A DNA stretch of 42,319 nt from an uncultured Prevotellaceae bacterium (GTDB lineage: Bacteria > Bacteroidota > Bacteroidia > Bacteroidales > Bacteroidaceae), in NCBI GenBank assembly GCA_900318305.1, contig ONKB01000111.1, forward strand, positions 1-42,319, given 5' to 3'. The first letter of the stretch is position 1, and every line of letters starts with the position of its first letter. Made by a program: the position numbers and the translations under genes. Shown piece after piece: positions 17,508-25,991 of the stretch. The notes below the pieces were generated by a model. That model was not told the origin of the DNA and made no database searches. It saw nothing but the letters and a program-made list of their open reading frames with translations.

Positions 17508-18726
17508 AATAGTTGGTATTGAAGGTGACTCCTATCCGCCGTTGCAGGACAAAGAAGAAAACAAAAAGGTATTGTACCAGCATGGACAGGCTCAGTATAA
17601 GGTTTTCCTGATAGAATTGCAAGACAAGAATTTCAACAATGTAGGCGTACATACATTTGCTGATGGCTCCTCCATTGCGGCATTGGCGATAAAGCCAGCC
17701 TGTGAACACACCATAGACGGTGGAGAAGAAGGCAATCCCCTTATAGCCGAAATCCTCAAAGAAGGGTTGGAAGACGGTATAGACATTAGTAAACATGGGT
17801 ACCTGGGAGAATTCCTGGAGTTTGGGCTCAACGACAAATTGGCCTAATCCAAGTCGCGTGATAACGGCATAGAAGAAAGCAAACGACCGCGAACCGTACT
17901 GTTCGGTGAGTTTTTCTTGTACACGTTCAAAGGCCACGGACGGCGACATGACATATACGTTGAAGAAATCGAGGAATGTGGATTCCCTGACAGTGTTCTC
18001 AGAGGTACGCATCTGATTGATGCCGTGGAATGTGAAGAGCAGTATTATGCCCCACAGAATGATGGTGCGTATCTTGATGTGTCCTTTCTCGTATAAAATG
18101 AAAAGAGAGACAGTTAGCATGAAAAACAATGCTCCTTTTTCCATGATGGCGACGGCGCACATGAAACTGGCGAGGATGATAGCGATAAAACGCCACTTGT
18201 TTCCGTTAGGATAGCGCCACATCTCTATGATAAACAATGCCTGGTTGATGGCATTGACATAGATAAGCAAAGTTTGCAGCATGTCCTTCTCTCCAGCGGA
18301 GGCAAAGATGCGGAGGTTGAAGAATATGTCCTGTGTGCCAAACATGGAGATGACCTTGTAGATGTTGTAGACATACAGGGGGGTGCATACCATAGAGATG
18401 GTAAAAAACATCATGTAAAACAACTCATTAACATGGATGTCCCGGGCGATGTCAATATCGTTTTCTGACTGGCACAGTTCCTTGGCAGAAGGGAAGGCGT
18501 AATAGGTGATGATGCTTGTGGCAGACATTAGAAGGACCCAGATAATGACACAGGTGTAGAAACGGCTTTGGAGAGGGTAGAGTAAATTCCCGCTGAACTG
18601 GAAGAGGATGAGAATAGCTAACCATACAAGTGTGGTAATCATCCATGGAGAGAAGAGGTCGCCAATCTTCAGCAGAAGGAAGGAGACGGCCATAAGAGCG
18701 AGTAATATGATAAGAACCCAAGCCAT
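17494..18726 (-). CDS. wzy: Wzy-like O-antigen/oligosaccharide repeat-unit polymerase
   Basis: 410 residues with about ten hydrophobic helices and a long periplasmic loop in the second half (around SPSVAFERVQEKLTEQYGSRSF). That is the usual topology of polymerases that join repeat units on the periplasmic face. Wzy proteins share little sequence, so the call rests on topology and on position between the flippase and glycosyltransferase genes. It starts 7 bases after the flippase gene ends and overlaps the next transferase by 14 bases. A WaaL-type ligase has a similar topology and is the main alternative, but Wzy fits better beside Wzx and Wzz. Confidence 0.82.
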   Translation of the reverse strand: MAWVLIILLALMAVSFLLLKIGDLFSPWMITTLVWLAILILFQFSGNLLYPLQSRFYTCVIIWVLLMSATSIITYYAFPSAKELCQSENDIDIARDIHVNELFYMMFFTISMVCTPLYVYNIYKVISMFGTQDIFFNLRIFASAGEKDMLQTLLIYVNAINQALFIIEMWRYPNGNKWRFIAIILASFMCAVAIMEKGALFFMLTVSLFILYEKGHIKIRTIILWGIILLFTFHGINQMRTSENTVRESTFLDFFNVYVMSPSVAFERVQEKLTEQYGSRSFAFFYAVITRLGLGQFVVEPKLQEFSQVPMFTNVYTVFQPFFEDFGYKGIAFFSTVYGVFTGWLYRQCRNGGAISKCMYAYIVEILVLQFYQENLILSLSMLVQYLFVFFFVLQRRIGVTFNTNYYGAK

Positions 18727-18733
18727 GTGTCGT

Positions 18734-20068
18734 CTATTTTATCCAGATTCCTTTTCCCGTACCGTTCATTATCTTGTGGAATTGTAGCATGTTAACGACA
18801 GCCCCTGGGATATTGACCAGACACAGGGCCAAAAGCATGCCTGTGACATCAAGCCAACGACTCAGGAGCCACGCCAAAGGGAAATAAACCACTGCTGCCA
18901 TCAGAGAGAATATGATTTGCAGGCGTAGGATGCCAAAACCGTTGAGGAAGTAACTATAGCAAAGGCTGGATATAATAATCATCATGTAGAAGGCCATGCA
19001 GATTGTAATAGAGAGCGGAATAACAACATCGTTGCCCACCCAGATATTTACCCATATATAGTATATAGGTTTGGAGAAGATGACCATGAGAATGAGACAG
19101 ACGGCGAGGAGCAACAGAATCTTTTGCAGACTGCGGATGGATTTGGCAATCCAGACATAGTCTTTTTTCTCGTAGGCATCGGTAGTGGCGCTCCAGAAAG
19201 GCATGGCGATGATGGTGAAAATCATCATGGTGAAACTGAAATAACGATAGGCTATCTGATAGGGGGTCACCATCTCAGGAGAAAAGAAGTGGGAAATCAT
19301 TACATTGGAGGAGGTGAAGAGAATGAGGCCGGCAATCTGAAGAATAAAAAATTTGATGCCAATATTGAACAATTCAAAAACGGCATTCTTGTTAAAGTAA
19401 GCAATGGAGGGCTTCAGATGGGGGTATCTAACATTGAATGTAATTGGCCATGCACACAGATATACAAGAAGAGGGGCTAAGGTATATGCAATGGCTACCA
19501 GCATCAGGGAATGGATGTCGGCAATTTTCAGCAGATAGATGAGAATCAATGTCAGAGTCTGTCCGCAGACAACCAAAGCGTTGTTAACCGCTGGTAACTG
19601 AAGACCCAGATAAATGTTGCCAATGAATTTGAAAATAAATGTCCCGCTGACACATGCGACAGAGAGCATTAGGATGTCGTTCAGACGAGGTATGACAGTT
19701 TTGTCGATATTGAGCAGGGCGTAGAAATCAAGAGTGTTGATGAATACGATACACAACAGAGCCAAAGGAATCATAACCAGTATGAGCATGAAAAAAGTGG
19801 AGGAAACACTCTCGCGTGCCTTTTTTATATCACCTTGTGCCAATTGAGATGCCAGCTTGTTGCGTAAGCCGTTACCAAGACCAATATCAAGATGGTCAAC
19901 CCATAGGAGAAGGGAACTGATGGTCATCCAGATCCCATTTTCGTAGTTGCCAAGGCAGAAGAGAGTAAGGGGCACCAGAAGGAGCTGTACGGCACCAGAC
20001 CACCCTTTGAGCGCAAAGGAGAAGTATATATTTTTCTTGAGTAAAGATGTCCTATGATTGCTTTCCAT
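18734..20068 (-). CDS. wzx: Wzx-like polysaccharide flippase
   Basis: 444 residues with about 12-14 membrane helices, of the polysaccharide transporter (PST/MATE-like) fold. It moves the lipid-linked repeat unit from the cytoplasmic to the periplasmic face. The early block SSLLLWVDHLDIGLGNGLRNKLA is a clear Wzx-type signature ('D.GLGNGLRNkla'). Helices continue to the C-terminus at GTGKGIWIK. The start ATG overlaps the upstream Wzz-like gene by 17 bases. With Wzy and the two Wzz proteins it defines a Wzx/Wzy-dependent pathway. Confidence 0.9.
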   Translation of the reverse strand: MESNHRTSLLKKNIYFSFALKGWSGAVQLLLVPLTLFCLGNYENGIWMTISSLLLWVDHLDIGLGNGLRNKLASQLAQGDIKKARESVSSTFFMLILVMIPLALLCIVFINTLDFYALLNIDKTVIPRLNDILMLSVACVSGTFIFKFIGNIYLGLQLPAVNNALVVCGQTLTLILIYLLKIADIHSLMLVAIAYTLAPLLVYLCAWPITFNVRYPHLKPSIAYFNKNAVFELFNIGIKFFILQIAGLILFTSSNVMISHFFSPEMVTPYQIAYRYFSFTMMIFTIIAMPFWSATTDAYEKKDYVWIAKSIRSLQKILLLLAVCLILMVIFSKPIYYIWVNIWVGNDVVIPLSITICMAFYMMIIISSLCYSYFLNGFGILRLQIIFSLMAAVVYFPLAWLLSRWLDVTGMLLALCLVNIPGAVVNMLQFHKIMNGTGKGIWIK

Positions 20069-21068
20069 CTGGGCAGAGTGTTTTTAATTGATGCTTTTTG
20101 CGGTATAGTATAAACCAAGTCGTCCCAATCCAGCTGTAGAATAGCCAGATAAAGAAATTAGCTATCCAATGAGGCCGAGAAGGATTGAGTGGTATGGCAT
20201 TGGAAGTGAAATCTATAAAGTTGGGACGTGTTTTATCATAGTTTATCTTCGTAATGTTGTATTGTTGGATAGCCTCATTGTATTCTTGCAGACTGAGGTC
20301 GGCAGCCTTTTCCAAGTTTTTCAGTTCAATGGAACCAGACGGCGTTGTTATGTCAAAATGGTGTTCGGAATAGCTGTTGTATTTGTCTTGTGCCTGCCTG
20401 TAATTCTCTTTGGCGGCCATCATGTCTTTTTTCCTGTTTTTCAAATCTATCTCAGCCTTGAACCTGATATATTTGTAAAGTTCCTCTTGTAAATAGTAGC
20501 TGACCGTATCAACCATCTGAAATGCCACGAAAGGGTCTTGGTCAGCAACCCGTATGGTCAGAAGACCATTGTGCATGTTTACCTCGCACTTGACATTCTG
20601 TTGAATCAGTTCTATGGGACTTTTTTCTCTGAGCAAAAAGTTCCACCAAGGTTTCTGTGCTGCAACTAGGTGCTGTGTGTATGTTTCTCTTTTTTTCCCA
20701 TCAAAAGTCTTGAGACTAATCCTTTCCATGTTGGAAAGGAACAGAGGTGAGCGCAGGATGAGGGCATAAATCTCGGGATCAGTCGTTACTGTGGACGGAT
20801 TCAGTCCAGTCTGTTTCTCAACAAGAAGTCCTCTTTCTCCCTTTTCCAGAATGTCGTCTTTTGTGGCATCAACGGAAATCTGCTTGAAGGCATGATATAC
20901 AGGAGGTATGGATAAAGAAATGATAGAGGCACCTATAAGAGCCAGAATACCTGTGATAAAGTATAGTCGGCGCTGTTTCCAGCAAACCTCCCACACGCTC
21001 CATTTTGAATCAGTAGCAGACAAACTAGTTGTTATAAGTGAATAATTCCTTGCGATGAAGAACAGCAA
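20052..21068 (-). CDS. Second Wzz-like chain-length determinant protein
   Basis: 338 residues with the Wzz topology: a cytoplasmic N-terminus with WSVWEVCWKQRR, a first membrane helix (LYFITGILALIGASIISLSIP, about 35-55), a large periplasmic domain rich in coiled coil (IDLKNRKKDMMAAKENYRQAQ and following), and a second helix (WIANFFIWLFYSWIGTTWFIL, about 300-320). There is no kinase domain at the C-terminus. The start overlaps the other Wzz gene by 44 bases. No later ATG precedes the first helix, so this start or a nearby alternative codon must be used. It probably modulates chain length together with its neighbour. Confidence 0.82.
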   Translation of the reverse strand: MLFFIARNYSLITTSLSATDSKWSVWEVCWKQRRLYFITGILALIGASIISLSIPPVYHAFKQISVDATKDDILEKGERGLLVEKQTGLNPSTVTTDPEIYALILRSPLFLSNMERISLKTFDGKKRETYTQHLVAAQKPWWNFLLREKSPIELIQQNVKCEVNMHNGLLTIRVADQDPFVAFQMVDTVSYYLQEELYKYIRFKAEIDLKNRKKDMMAAKENYRQAQDKYNSYSEHHFDITTPSGSIELKNLEKAADLSLQEYNEAIQQYNITKINYDKTRPNFIDFTSNAIPLNPSRPHWIANFFIWLFYSWIGTTWFILYRKKHQLKTLCPDGKQS

Positions 21069-22086
21069 GAACAGACAGCCTGATAATGATACCTAAAATA
21101 ATGAAGAGAACTAAAATATAGACCTTCTTAATATTGCAACTCTTAATAGGAACACTGGCTCCCTGAATAACTGTGAAAGCGGGAGTACTTTCCTGCAACT
21201 TTGCTTTTGCTAATTGTAATTGCTGTGCGACTTGGGTGTAGATATTATATTTCAATTGCATCTCATTTTCCAGATTTTCACGTTTTGAGCTAACTGACTG
21301 GAGAATGACATCTGTGTTTGCGTCACTGAAACGAGCATATTGCTGTCTAGCATTATCGTAGTCTTCTTTAGATTCAGCAAAGAGTTTCTCCATATACTCC
21401 AAATCATTGCGCGCTTTGTTGGTGCGATAGCGTGTAATGAAATCCTGGAGTCTGTTTTTGACAGAGTCTGCCATTGTAGCAGCAATAAGAGGATCTTGGG
21501 CTGTAAATTCAATAGAGATGATATATGTTTTTTTGTCAACAACACAACTCATGTTCTTTCTTGTAGCACTGACAAGTCCGTATTGCTTGCGGGACAGCCG
21601 GTAAGGGTTGATCTTGCTGCCTCCACTGCCCGTCATGTCATCCTTAGGGAGCAGTAGCTTTATCAGAAGATTTGCCGGAATGCTCCACCATGTTATTTTC
21701 TGGTATTTCTTAAGATACTCGTAATATGTGGTATTGATTTCCCCGTCAAGAGATTTTACTTTGAGGTCAAACAAACTAACGATAAACTCGTTTGATGACA
21801 TCATGTCAGGGTATATCTCTGGGTATATGGCATCACCATTTGGGTTGGCATCAGAATAGAGCCCTACCATTGAAGCCAGAGAGGTAATGCTAGATAACAT
21901 GTTGTTGGAAGAAGTCTCGGGAGCCAATTCTATACTGGCTTTGTATTTCTTGGGGATGCTGAATGCAATGATAAGTCCTACAATGATGGATATAAAGATG
22001 TAAAGTCCTATACTCTTTTTTTCGGAATAGACAATCTTCCAGAATTTAAGGATATCAAACTCTATTTTGTATTTTTTCTGTTCCAT
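21025..22086 (-). CDS. Wzz-like chain-length determinant protein
   Basis: 353 residues. The cytoplasmic N-terminus (YKIEFDILKFWKIVYSEKK) leads to a membrane helix at about 28-48 (GLYIFISIIVGLIIAFSIP), a periplasmic domain with the usual Wzz opening YKASIELAPET, a long helical region (EYMEKLFAESKEDYDNARQQ-like), and a final helix VYILVLFIILGIIIRLSVLAVL. It lacks a BY-kinase domain. It controls the number of repeat units joined by Wzy, probably in contact with the SLBB export protein encoded 27 bases upstream. Confidence 0.88.
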   Translation of the reverse strand: MEQKKYKIEFDILKFWKIVYSEKKSIGLYIFISIIVGLIIAFSIPKKYKASIELAPETSSNNMLSSITSLASMVGLYSDANPNGDAIYPEIYPDMMSSNEFIVSLFDLKVKSLDGEINTTYYEYLKKYQKITWWSIPANLLIKLLLPKDDMTGSGGSKINPYRLSRKQYGLVSATRKNMSCVVDKKTYIISIEFTAQDPLIAATMADSVKNRLQDFITRYRTNKARNDLEYMEKLFAESKEDYDNARQQYARFSDANTDVILQSVSSKRENLENEMQLKYNIYTQVAQQLQLAKAKLQESTPAFTVIQGASVPIKSCNIKKVYILVLFIILGIIIRLSVLAVLHRKELFTYNN

Positions 22087-22113
22087 TATATGATGTTGAA
22101 TATAGACAAGAAG

Positions 22114-24648
22114 CTATTTTGTTAAGTTCGCAATGGTGGCAATCATAGTGGCGATGCTGGCCATACCAGTTCCAATTCCCATGGTTTCGGCTATGCTCAT
22201 TTTCCGGCTGATTTTGCTAGGTATGATAATTTCACATCCAGGAGCTATCGGTGTCTTGTTAGTGAGCTTGCTTGCTTTGCCGTTCATGTATATGATGTAT
22301 GCGTTTTTCTTGCGGGCATTCTGTGATGTGCCGCCGGCAGCATTCAAGTAATACTTTGCTTTTTTCCCTTTCAGGTATGTTATGGTATTGGGATACATGA
22401 CAGCACCATTGACTTTTACAGTGGCGGTATATTGAGGGAGGATAAGCTTGTCGCCAGCCCGCAATACAATATTGGCCTCGCTTGAAGGATCCTTGATGGC
22501 CTGATCCAGGGAAATCTCAACAGGGTATGTGTTAGGAACCTCGAATTTCTGCATTTGCGTGTTGGCCGTCTGCTGGCTCACTTGCTGGATGTTGTTGGCA
22601 TTCTGACTGCTTGCGGCGAGTTCCAGTAATTGCTGTTGCAGAAGTTCCTGTTGCATCTTGTACACTGCCTCCATGCGTGCTTTTTCCGCATCATTAGCCA
22701 CTCGTTCCAAACGTGCGCCTTGTATATATGCAAGGTTTGTTGGTCCTCCTGCTATGTTTAAAAGATCAGTAAGTCTTGACTGCTGCTTTGTCAAGGTATA
22801 ATTACCCGCAAACAGGACTTCTCCTTCAATACTCACATTTTTCTGCTCAGAGAACCCGGGACTTTTTCTAACGTAAACCTGATCAAAAGGCATCAGTACA
22901 AAACCAGGTTGCCCATCGACGACAAAACCGTCTTTCAAGGCAAAACTGAATGTCTGGGCGATAACGCTATCAGGCTTTGTTGCCTGTGGATTGGTAATTC
23001 TTCTGGACACGTCAACTTTTACTGTTGAGGCTTTGTCTGTAAGTCCGCCAGCTTGGAGTACGAAATCCTCGAGGGTCTCGTTCTCGGCATATTTGTATAT
23101 TCCAGGATACAGTACTTCGCCCGAAATACTCAAAGTGCGCTCTATCATGGCCTCTTTTGTACTCGGGATAAAGAGTACATCATTCTCTTTCAACGGAATG
23201 TCGGCAGTGGTGCCGTTGAGGATGCCGCCAAGATCAACACTAACAACTTCCAAAGTGCGGTCGGCCTTCATCCTGTGGATAATGGCTCGTGCAGTGAAAG
23301 CTTCCTCTGTGATGCCTTCTGCTTGCTGAACAAGACTCCTGACACTATTAATCTTGTTGTCTATCTGATATTTCCCGGGACGGAAGACAGCTCCTTTAAC
23401 CTCTACGGTATTGTGATACCTTGGCAGAATGGAGTCAACGAGAACATTATCCCCATCGGCGACATGGAAATTGCCAAAGTCAAACTCCTCGACATTGAAA
23501 GCGCTGTATTCCCGTCCTGTCTTGCGATCCACACAGATAGCCTTGGTATAGGCATCGCCAGTGAAACCACCTGAATAGGAGATGAGTGACTTAATGCTCT
23601 CGTCTTTTTTCATCTCATATATCATTGGGCGTTTAACTTTACCTGTAATAGTTACCAGGCAGTCGTAGGGACCCACACTGATGACATCTCCTTCGGTAAG
23701 ACGGATGTTGCCAGTCATTTTCCCATTCAGGATGTAGTCGTAGATGTCGCATGTACTGACTAACTGGTTATTCCTGTAGACTTTGATGCTTCGCAAGGTA
23801 CCCAGGTCATTAATACCGCCTGCCATATAAAGAGCATGGAACACACTCGCAAAAGCCGACAAGGTATAGGTGCCTGGGTTTTTGACCTCTCCCATGACAT
23901 TAACAGTGATGGTGCGTGTCTGTCCTAAGGAGATTTTTATGCGGCTACTTTGATAACGTGCTCCCAGCTGGGTTTTGATGCGGTTGTTTGCTTGAGCAAT
24001 TGTCAGTCCGCTGACTTGGATAGGACCATAGTTCTCAATGACGATGTCTCCGTCAGGTGAGACAGATGAATTGATAGACTTCTGCGATGCTCCGTAAATA
24101 TCAATAATGACGTTGTCACCAGGTCCTAAACGGTAGTTTTGGGGAGTAGCGATATTCATTAGCGGTTCAAAGGTCAGGTCCTTGTTGTTGAATATATCTC
24201 TGCCGAAGACTTTGTTGCCAGACTTGTTCTCATGTTCGCTGTTTTTTATGCCGTCAAGTTCTTCCTTGTAAGTCTTATAATCATCGTTGTTTTCATCGAA
24301 TTTTTGCTTTTCAATGATATTCCCTTGGATTTGTTGGGAACTGGTGTTCTCCTTGAATTGTTCCTTGTTTAAACTGTTGCTGGCGCGTAGGCGGTTATTC
24401 TTGTTGTCATTCTGTTCCTGCACTCCCAATCCCGACTCGTTGAGCTGGCGCTGGTATGCCCTGCGCACACGGCGGATCTGGGTGATGTCAACGCCTCGTT
24501 GAACTAGTTTGGTGACAATGGTTGTCTGGGGTGTACCCTTGGCCATTTCTTTCTGAATAAACTCTGCGACTTGTGTGTCGGTCAGTGATGACTGGCTGAC
24601 AGCATAGATGGGACAAAGTAATAAGAATATAATAAGAGCTTTTCTCAT
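22114..24648 (-). CDS. SLBB-domain polysaccharide export protein (Wza-like)
   Basis: 844 residues from the ATG at 24648, which starts the signal peptide MRKALIIFLLLCPIYAVSQ. The open frame runs 43 codons further upstream, but that part is the dispersed repeat and its promoter, so it is not used. After a Gln/Asn-rich linker comes the export domain (NYRLGPGDNVIIDIYGAS near residue 170). About six SLBB-type units follow, each with a 'G.V..PG.Y' turn, such as GEVKNPGTYTL, GKVKRPMIYEM, GAVFRPGKYQI, GEVLYPGIYKY and GEVLFAGNYTL. A hydrophobic helix near the end (TMGIGTGMASIATMIATIANL) could cross a membrane. It is expected to form the outer-membrane or periplasmic exit channel. It is first in the run of polysaccharide genes under the repeat promoter. 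Confidence 0.92.
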   Translation of the reverse strand: MRKALIIFLLLCPIYAVSQSSLTDTQVAEFIQKEMAKGTPQTTIVTKLVQRGVDITQIRRVRRAYQRQLNESGLGVQEQNDNKNNRLRASNSLNKEQFKENTSSQQIQGNIIEKQKFDENNDDYKTYKEELDGIKNSEHENKSGNKVFGRDIFNNKDLTFEPLMNIATPQNYRLGPGDNVIIDIYGASQKSINSSVSPDGDIVIENYGPIQVSGLTIAQANNRIKTQLGARYQSSRIKISLGQTRTITVNVMGEVKNPGTYTLSAFASVFHALYMAGGINDLGTLRSIKVYRNNQLVSTCDIYDYILNGKMTGNIRLTEGDVISVGPYDCLVTITGKVKRPMIYEMKKDESIKSLISYSGGFTGDAYTKAICVDRKTGREYSAFNVEEFDFGNFHVADGDNVLVDSILPRYHNTVEVKGAVFRPGKYQIDNKINSVRSLVQQAEGITEEAFTARAIIHRMKADRTLEVVSVDLGGILNGTTADIPLKENDVLFIPSTKEAMIERTLSISGEVLYPGIYKYAENETLEDFVLQAGGLTDKASTVKVDVSRRITNPQATKPDSVIAQTFSFALKDGFVVDGQPGFVLMPFDQVYVRKSPGFSEQKNVSIEGEVLFAGNYTLTKQQSRLTDLLNIAGGPTNLAYIQGARLERVANDAEKARMEAVYKMQQELLQQQLLELAASSQNANNIQQVSQQTANTQMQKFEVPNTYPVEISLDQAIKDPSSEANIVLRAGDKLILPQYTATVKVNGAVMYPNTITYLKGKKAKYYLNAAGGTSQNARKKNAYIIYMNGKASKLTNKTPIAPGCEIIIPSKISRKMSIAETMGIGTGMASIATMIATIANLTK

Positions 24649-24690
24649 AATAGCTTGACAGTTGTTTTGTTGATAGGTGTTATATGTTAA

Positions 24691-24752
24691 TACAAAATTA
24701 CAATTAAGCGGGCGAAGAGCAAAATGAACCTGTTCTTTTTTTCCAGGGGTAT
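24691..24752 (-). repeat. Dispersed promoter repeat, single copy at the SLBB export gene
   Basis: The plus strand reads TACAAAATTACAATTAAGCG and continues with GAAGAGCAAAATGAACCTGTTCTTTTTTT. It matches the copies at 27200, 30549 and 40199 with scattered substitutions. The inverted-repeat arms are AAAATGAAC and GTTCTTTT with a CT centre; one arm position is mismatched. It is the most diverged copy that keeps the full layout. Confidence 0.75.
24693..24723 (-). promoter_or_regulatory. Repeat-borne promoter for the SLBB export gene and polysaccharide operon
   Basis: Minus strand: TTTG (24720-24723), 19 bases, TAATTTTG (24693-24700). Transcription would start near 24686, with a leader of about 38 bases to the ATG at 24648. 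Both promoter boxes are intact although the surrounding repeat has drifted, which suggests they are under selection. Confidence 0.72.
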
Positions 24753-24798
24753 GAGGTTTCAACGCTTGATGCCTCAATATTATATCTATAGAATGTTT

Positions 24799-25890
24799 TT
24801 ACTTATGATGTTTTGAAGTGCATGGAGATTTTTGTATTGTGAAGATGAAAAGAGAGTACAGTAAGATGTCCAATACCAAGATGAGAGTCTTGGACATCAA
24901 CGGGTAACAAATATAGTTTACACCGCAAATGAAGATGAAAAACGCAATGATGGTGATGAGAGTCTGTCTCATGCTTAATCCACTTTGCATAAGAAGGTGA
25001 TGGATGTGTGTTTTGTCGGCATCAAACATCTTCTTTCCGCTGATTTTTCTGAAAATTGCAACTCTGATAACATCAATGCATGGGATGAATAGTAATGTTG
25101 TAGATATTAGCAGAGATTCTTCACGGTAGTTGTAGACGCCCGTTTCGTTGTACATCTGGTATTTTATGGCGAGATAAGCTAACACATAACCCAGGAAAAG
25201 ACTTCCGGCATCTCCCATGAAGATTTTGTTCTTTCCAACTTTACCAAAGACATTGAATATCAGGAAAGCAAGAATAGCCCCTGCCAAACTGGAACTCATC
25301 AAACTGAATATAGTTGAATCCAATTGGAGGAAGAGATATGCGAAAGTGATGAGAATCAGAAATGCCAGACTTGAGGATAAGCCGTCAATACCGTCAATAA
25401 GATTGATGGCGTTGACAATAAGCAAAATAGACAACACCGTGATGGGGTAGCTTAGCCACAAAGATATCTCATATATGCCGAAGAAGCCGTGCAGGTTGTT
25501 TATCATCAGGTTGCACAAGGGGAAGAACAATGCGGCAATAAACTGTATGACAAACTTGTGCGACGCATCGATGCCTTTCAAATCGTCAATGATACCTATA
25601 AGGAAAATCATAAAGGCGCCAGCTATCATTAGAAAAGTTGAGATGGTGATTTCGAAATTCTTCTGGAATCCTCCATACATAATGGAGAGTGCGATGGCGA
25701 CACCTATACCCATGGAAGGCATAAACAGAGTGCCTCCTAAGCGGGGTATAGCAATATTGTGTACCTTCCTGTCGTTGGGTAAGTCGTATAGTTTGTGCTT
25801 CTTGCACAACTGGATAATAACGGGTGTGGTGACAAAAGAGAATAAAAAGCTTACAGCAAAAGCTATGATAATATAGAGAATCAGACCCAT
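24799..25890 (-). CDS. WecA/MraY-like undecaprenyl-phosphate sugar-1-phosphate transferase
   Basis: 363 residues with about ten or eleven membrane helices. It transfers a sugar-1-phosphate, probably GlcNAc-1-P, from its UDP donor to undecaprenyl phosphate, starting the repeat unit. Signatures are HNIAIPRLGG near residue 44, FLIGIIDDLKGID (Asp-Asp pair, near 100), VNAINLIDGIDGLSSS near 160, FMGDAGSLFLGY near 224 and the His-containing loop DADKTHIHHLLMQSGLS near 295. All match the WecA branch rather than MraY. It is separated from the rest of the locus by the SLBB promoter repeat, so it may be transcribed apart from it. The sugar is inferred from the family. Confidence 0.93.
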   Translation of the reverse strand: MGLILYIIIAFAVSFLFSFVTTPVIIQLCKKHKLYDLPNDRKVHNIAIPRLGGTLFMPSMGIGVAIALSIMYGGFQKNFEITISTFLMIAGAFMIFLIGIIDDLKGIDASHKFVIQFIAALFFPLCNLMINNLHGFFGIYEISLWLSYPITVLSILLIVNAINLIDGIDGLSSSLAFLILITFAYLFLQLDSTIFSLMSSSLAGAILAFLIFNVFGKVGKNKIFMGDAGSLFLGYVLAYLAIKYQMYNETGVYNYREESLLISTTLLFIPCIDVIRVAIFRKISGKKMFDADKTHIHHLLMQSGLSMRQTLITIIAFFIFICGVNYICYPLMSKTLILVLDILLYSLFIFTIQKSPCTSKHHK

Positions 25891-25909
25891 GGTTATGTAT
25901 AGTTTTATC

Positions 25910-25942
25910 TTAAAGAAATCGTCAATTAGAGAATTTCTTTAA
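25910..25942. other. 10-bp inverted repeat in front of the WecA-like gene
   Basis: TTAAAGAAAT (25910-25919) and ATTTCTTTAA (25933-25942) are exact inverted copies with a 13-base centre. It lies between the purM stop and the WecA-like start, about 20 bases upstream of that ATG. It could be an AT-rich terminator hairpin of purM, an operator, or a leader hairpin over the start region. No complete promoter was found in this 101-base gap. Confidence 0.45.
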
Positions 25943-25991
25943 TATGAAACGTATACAAACTCTATTTATTGTAAAAAAATCAAAATGAATT

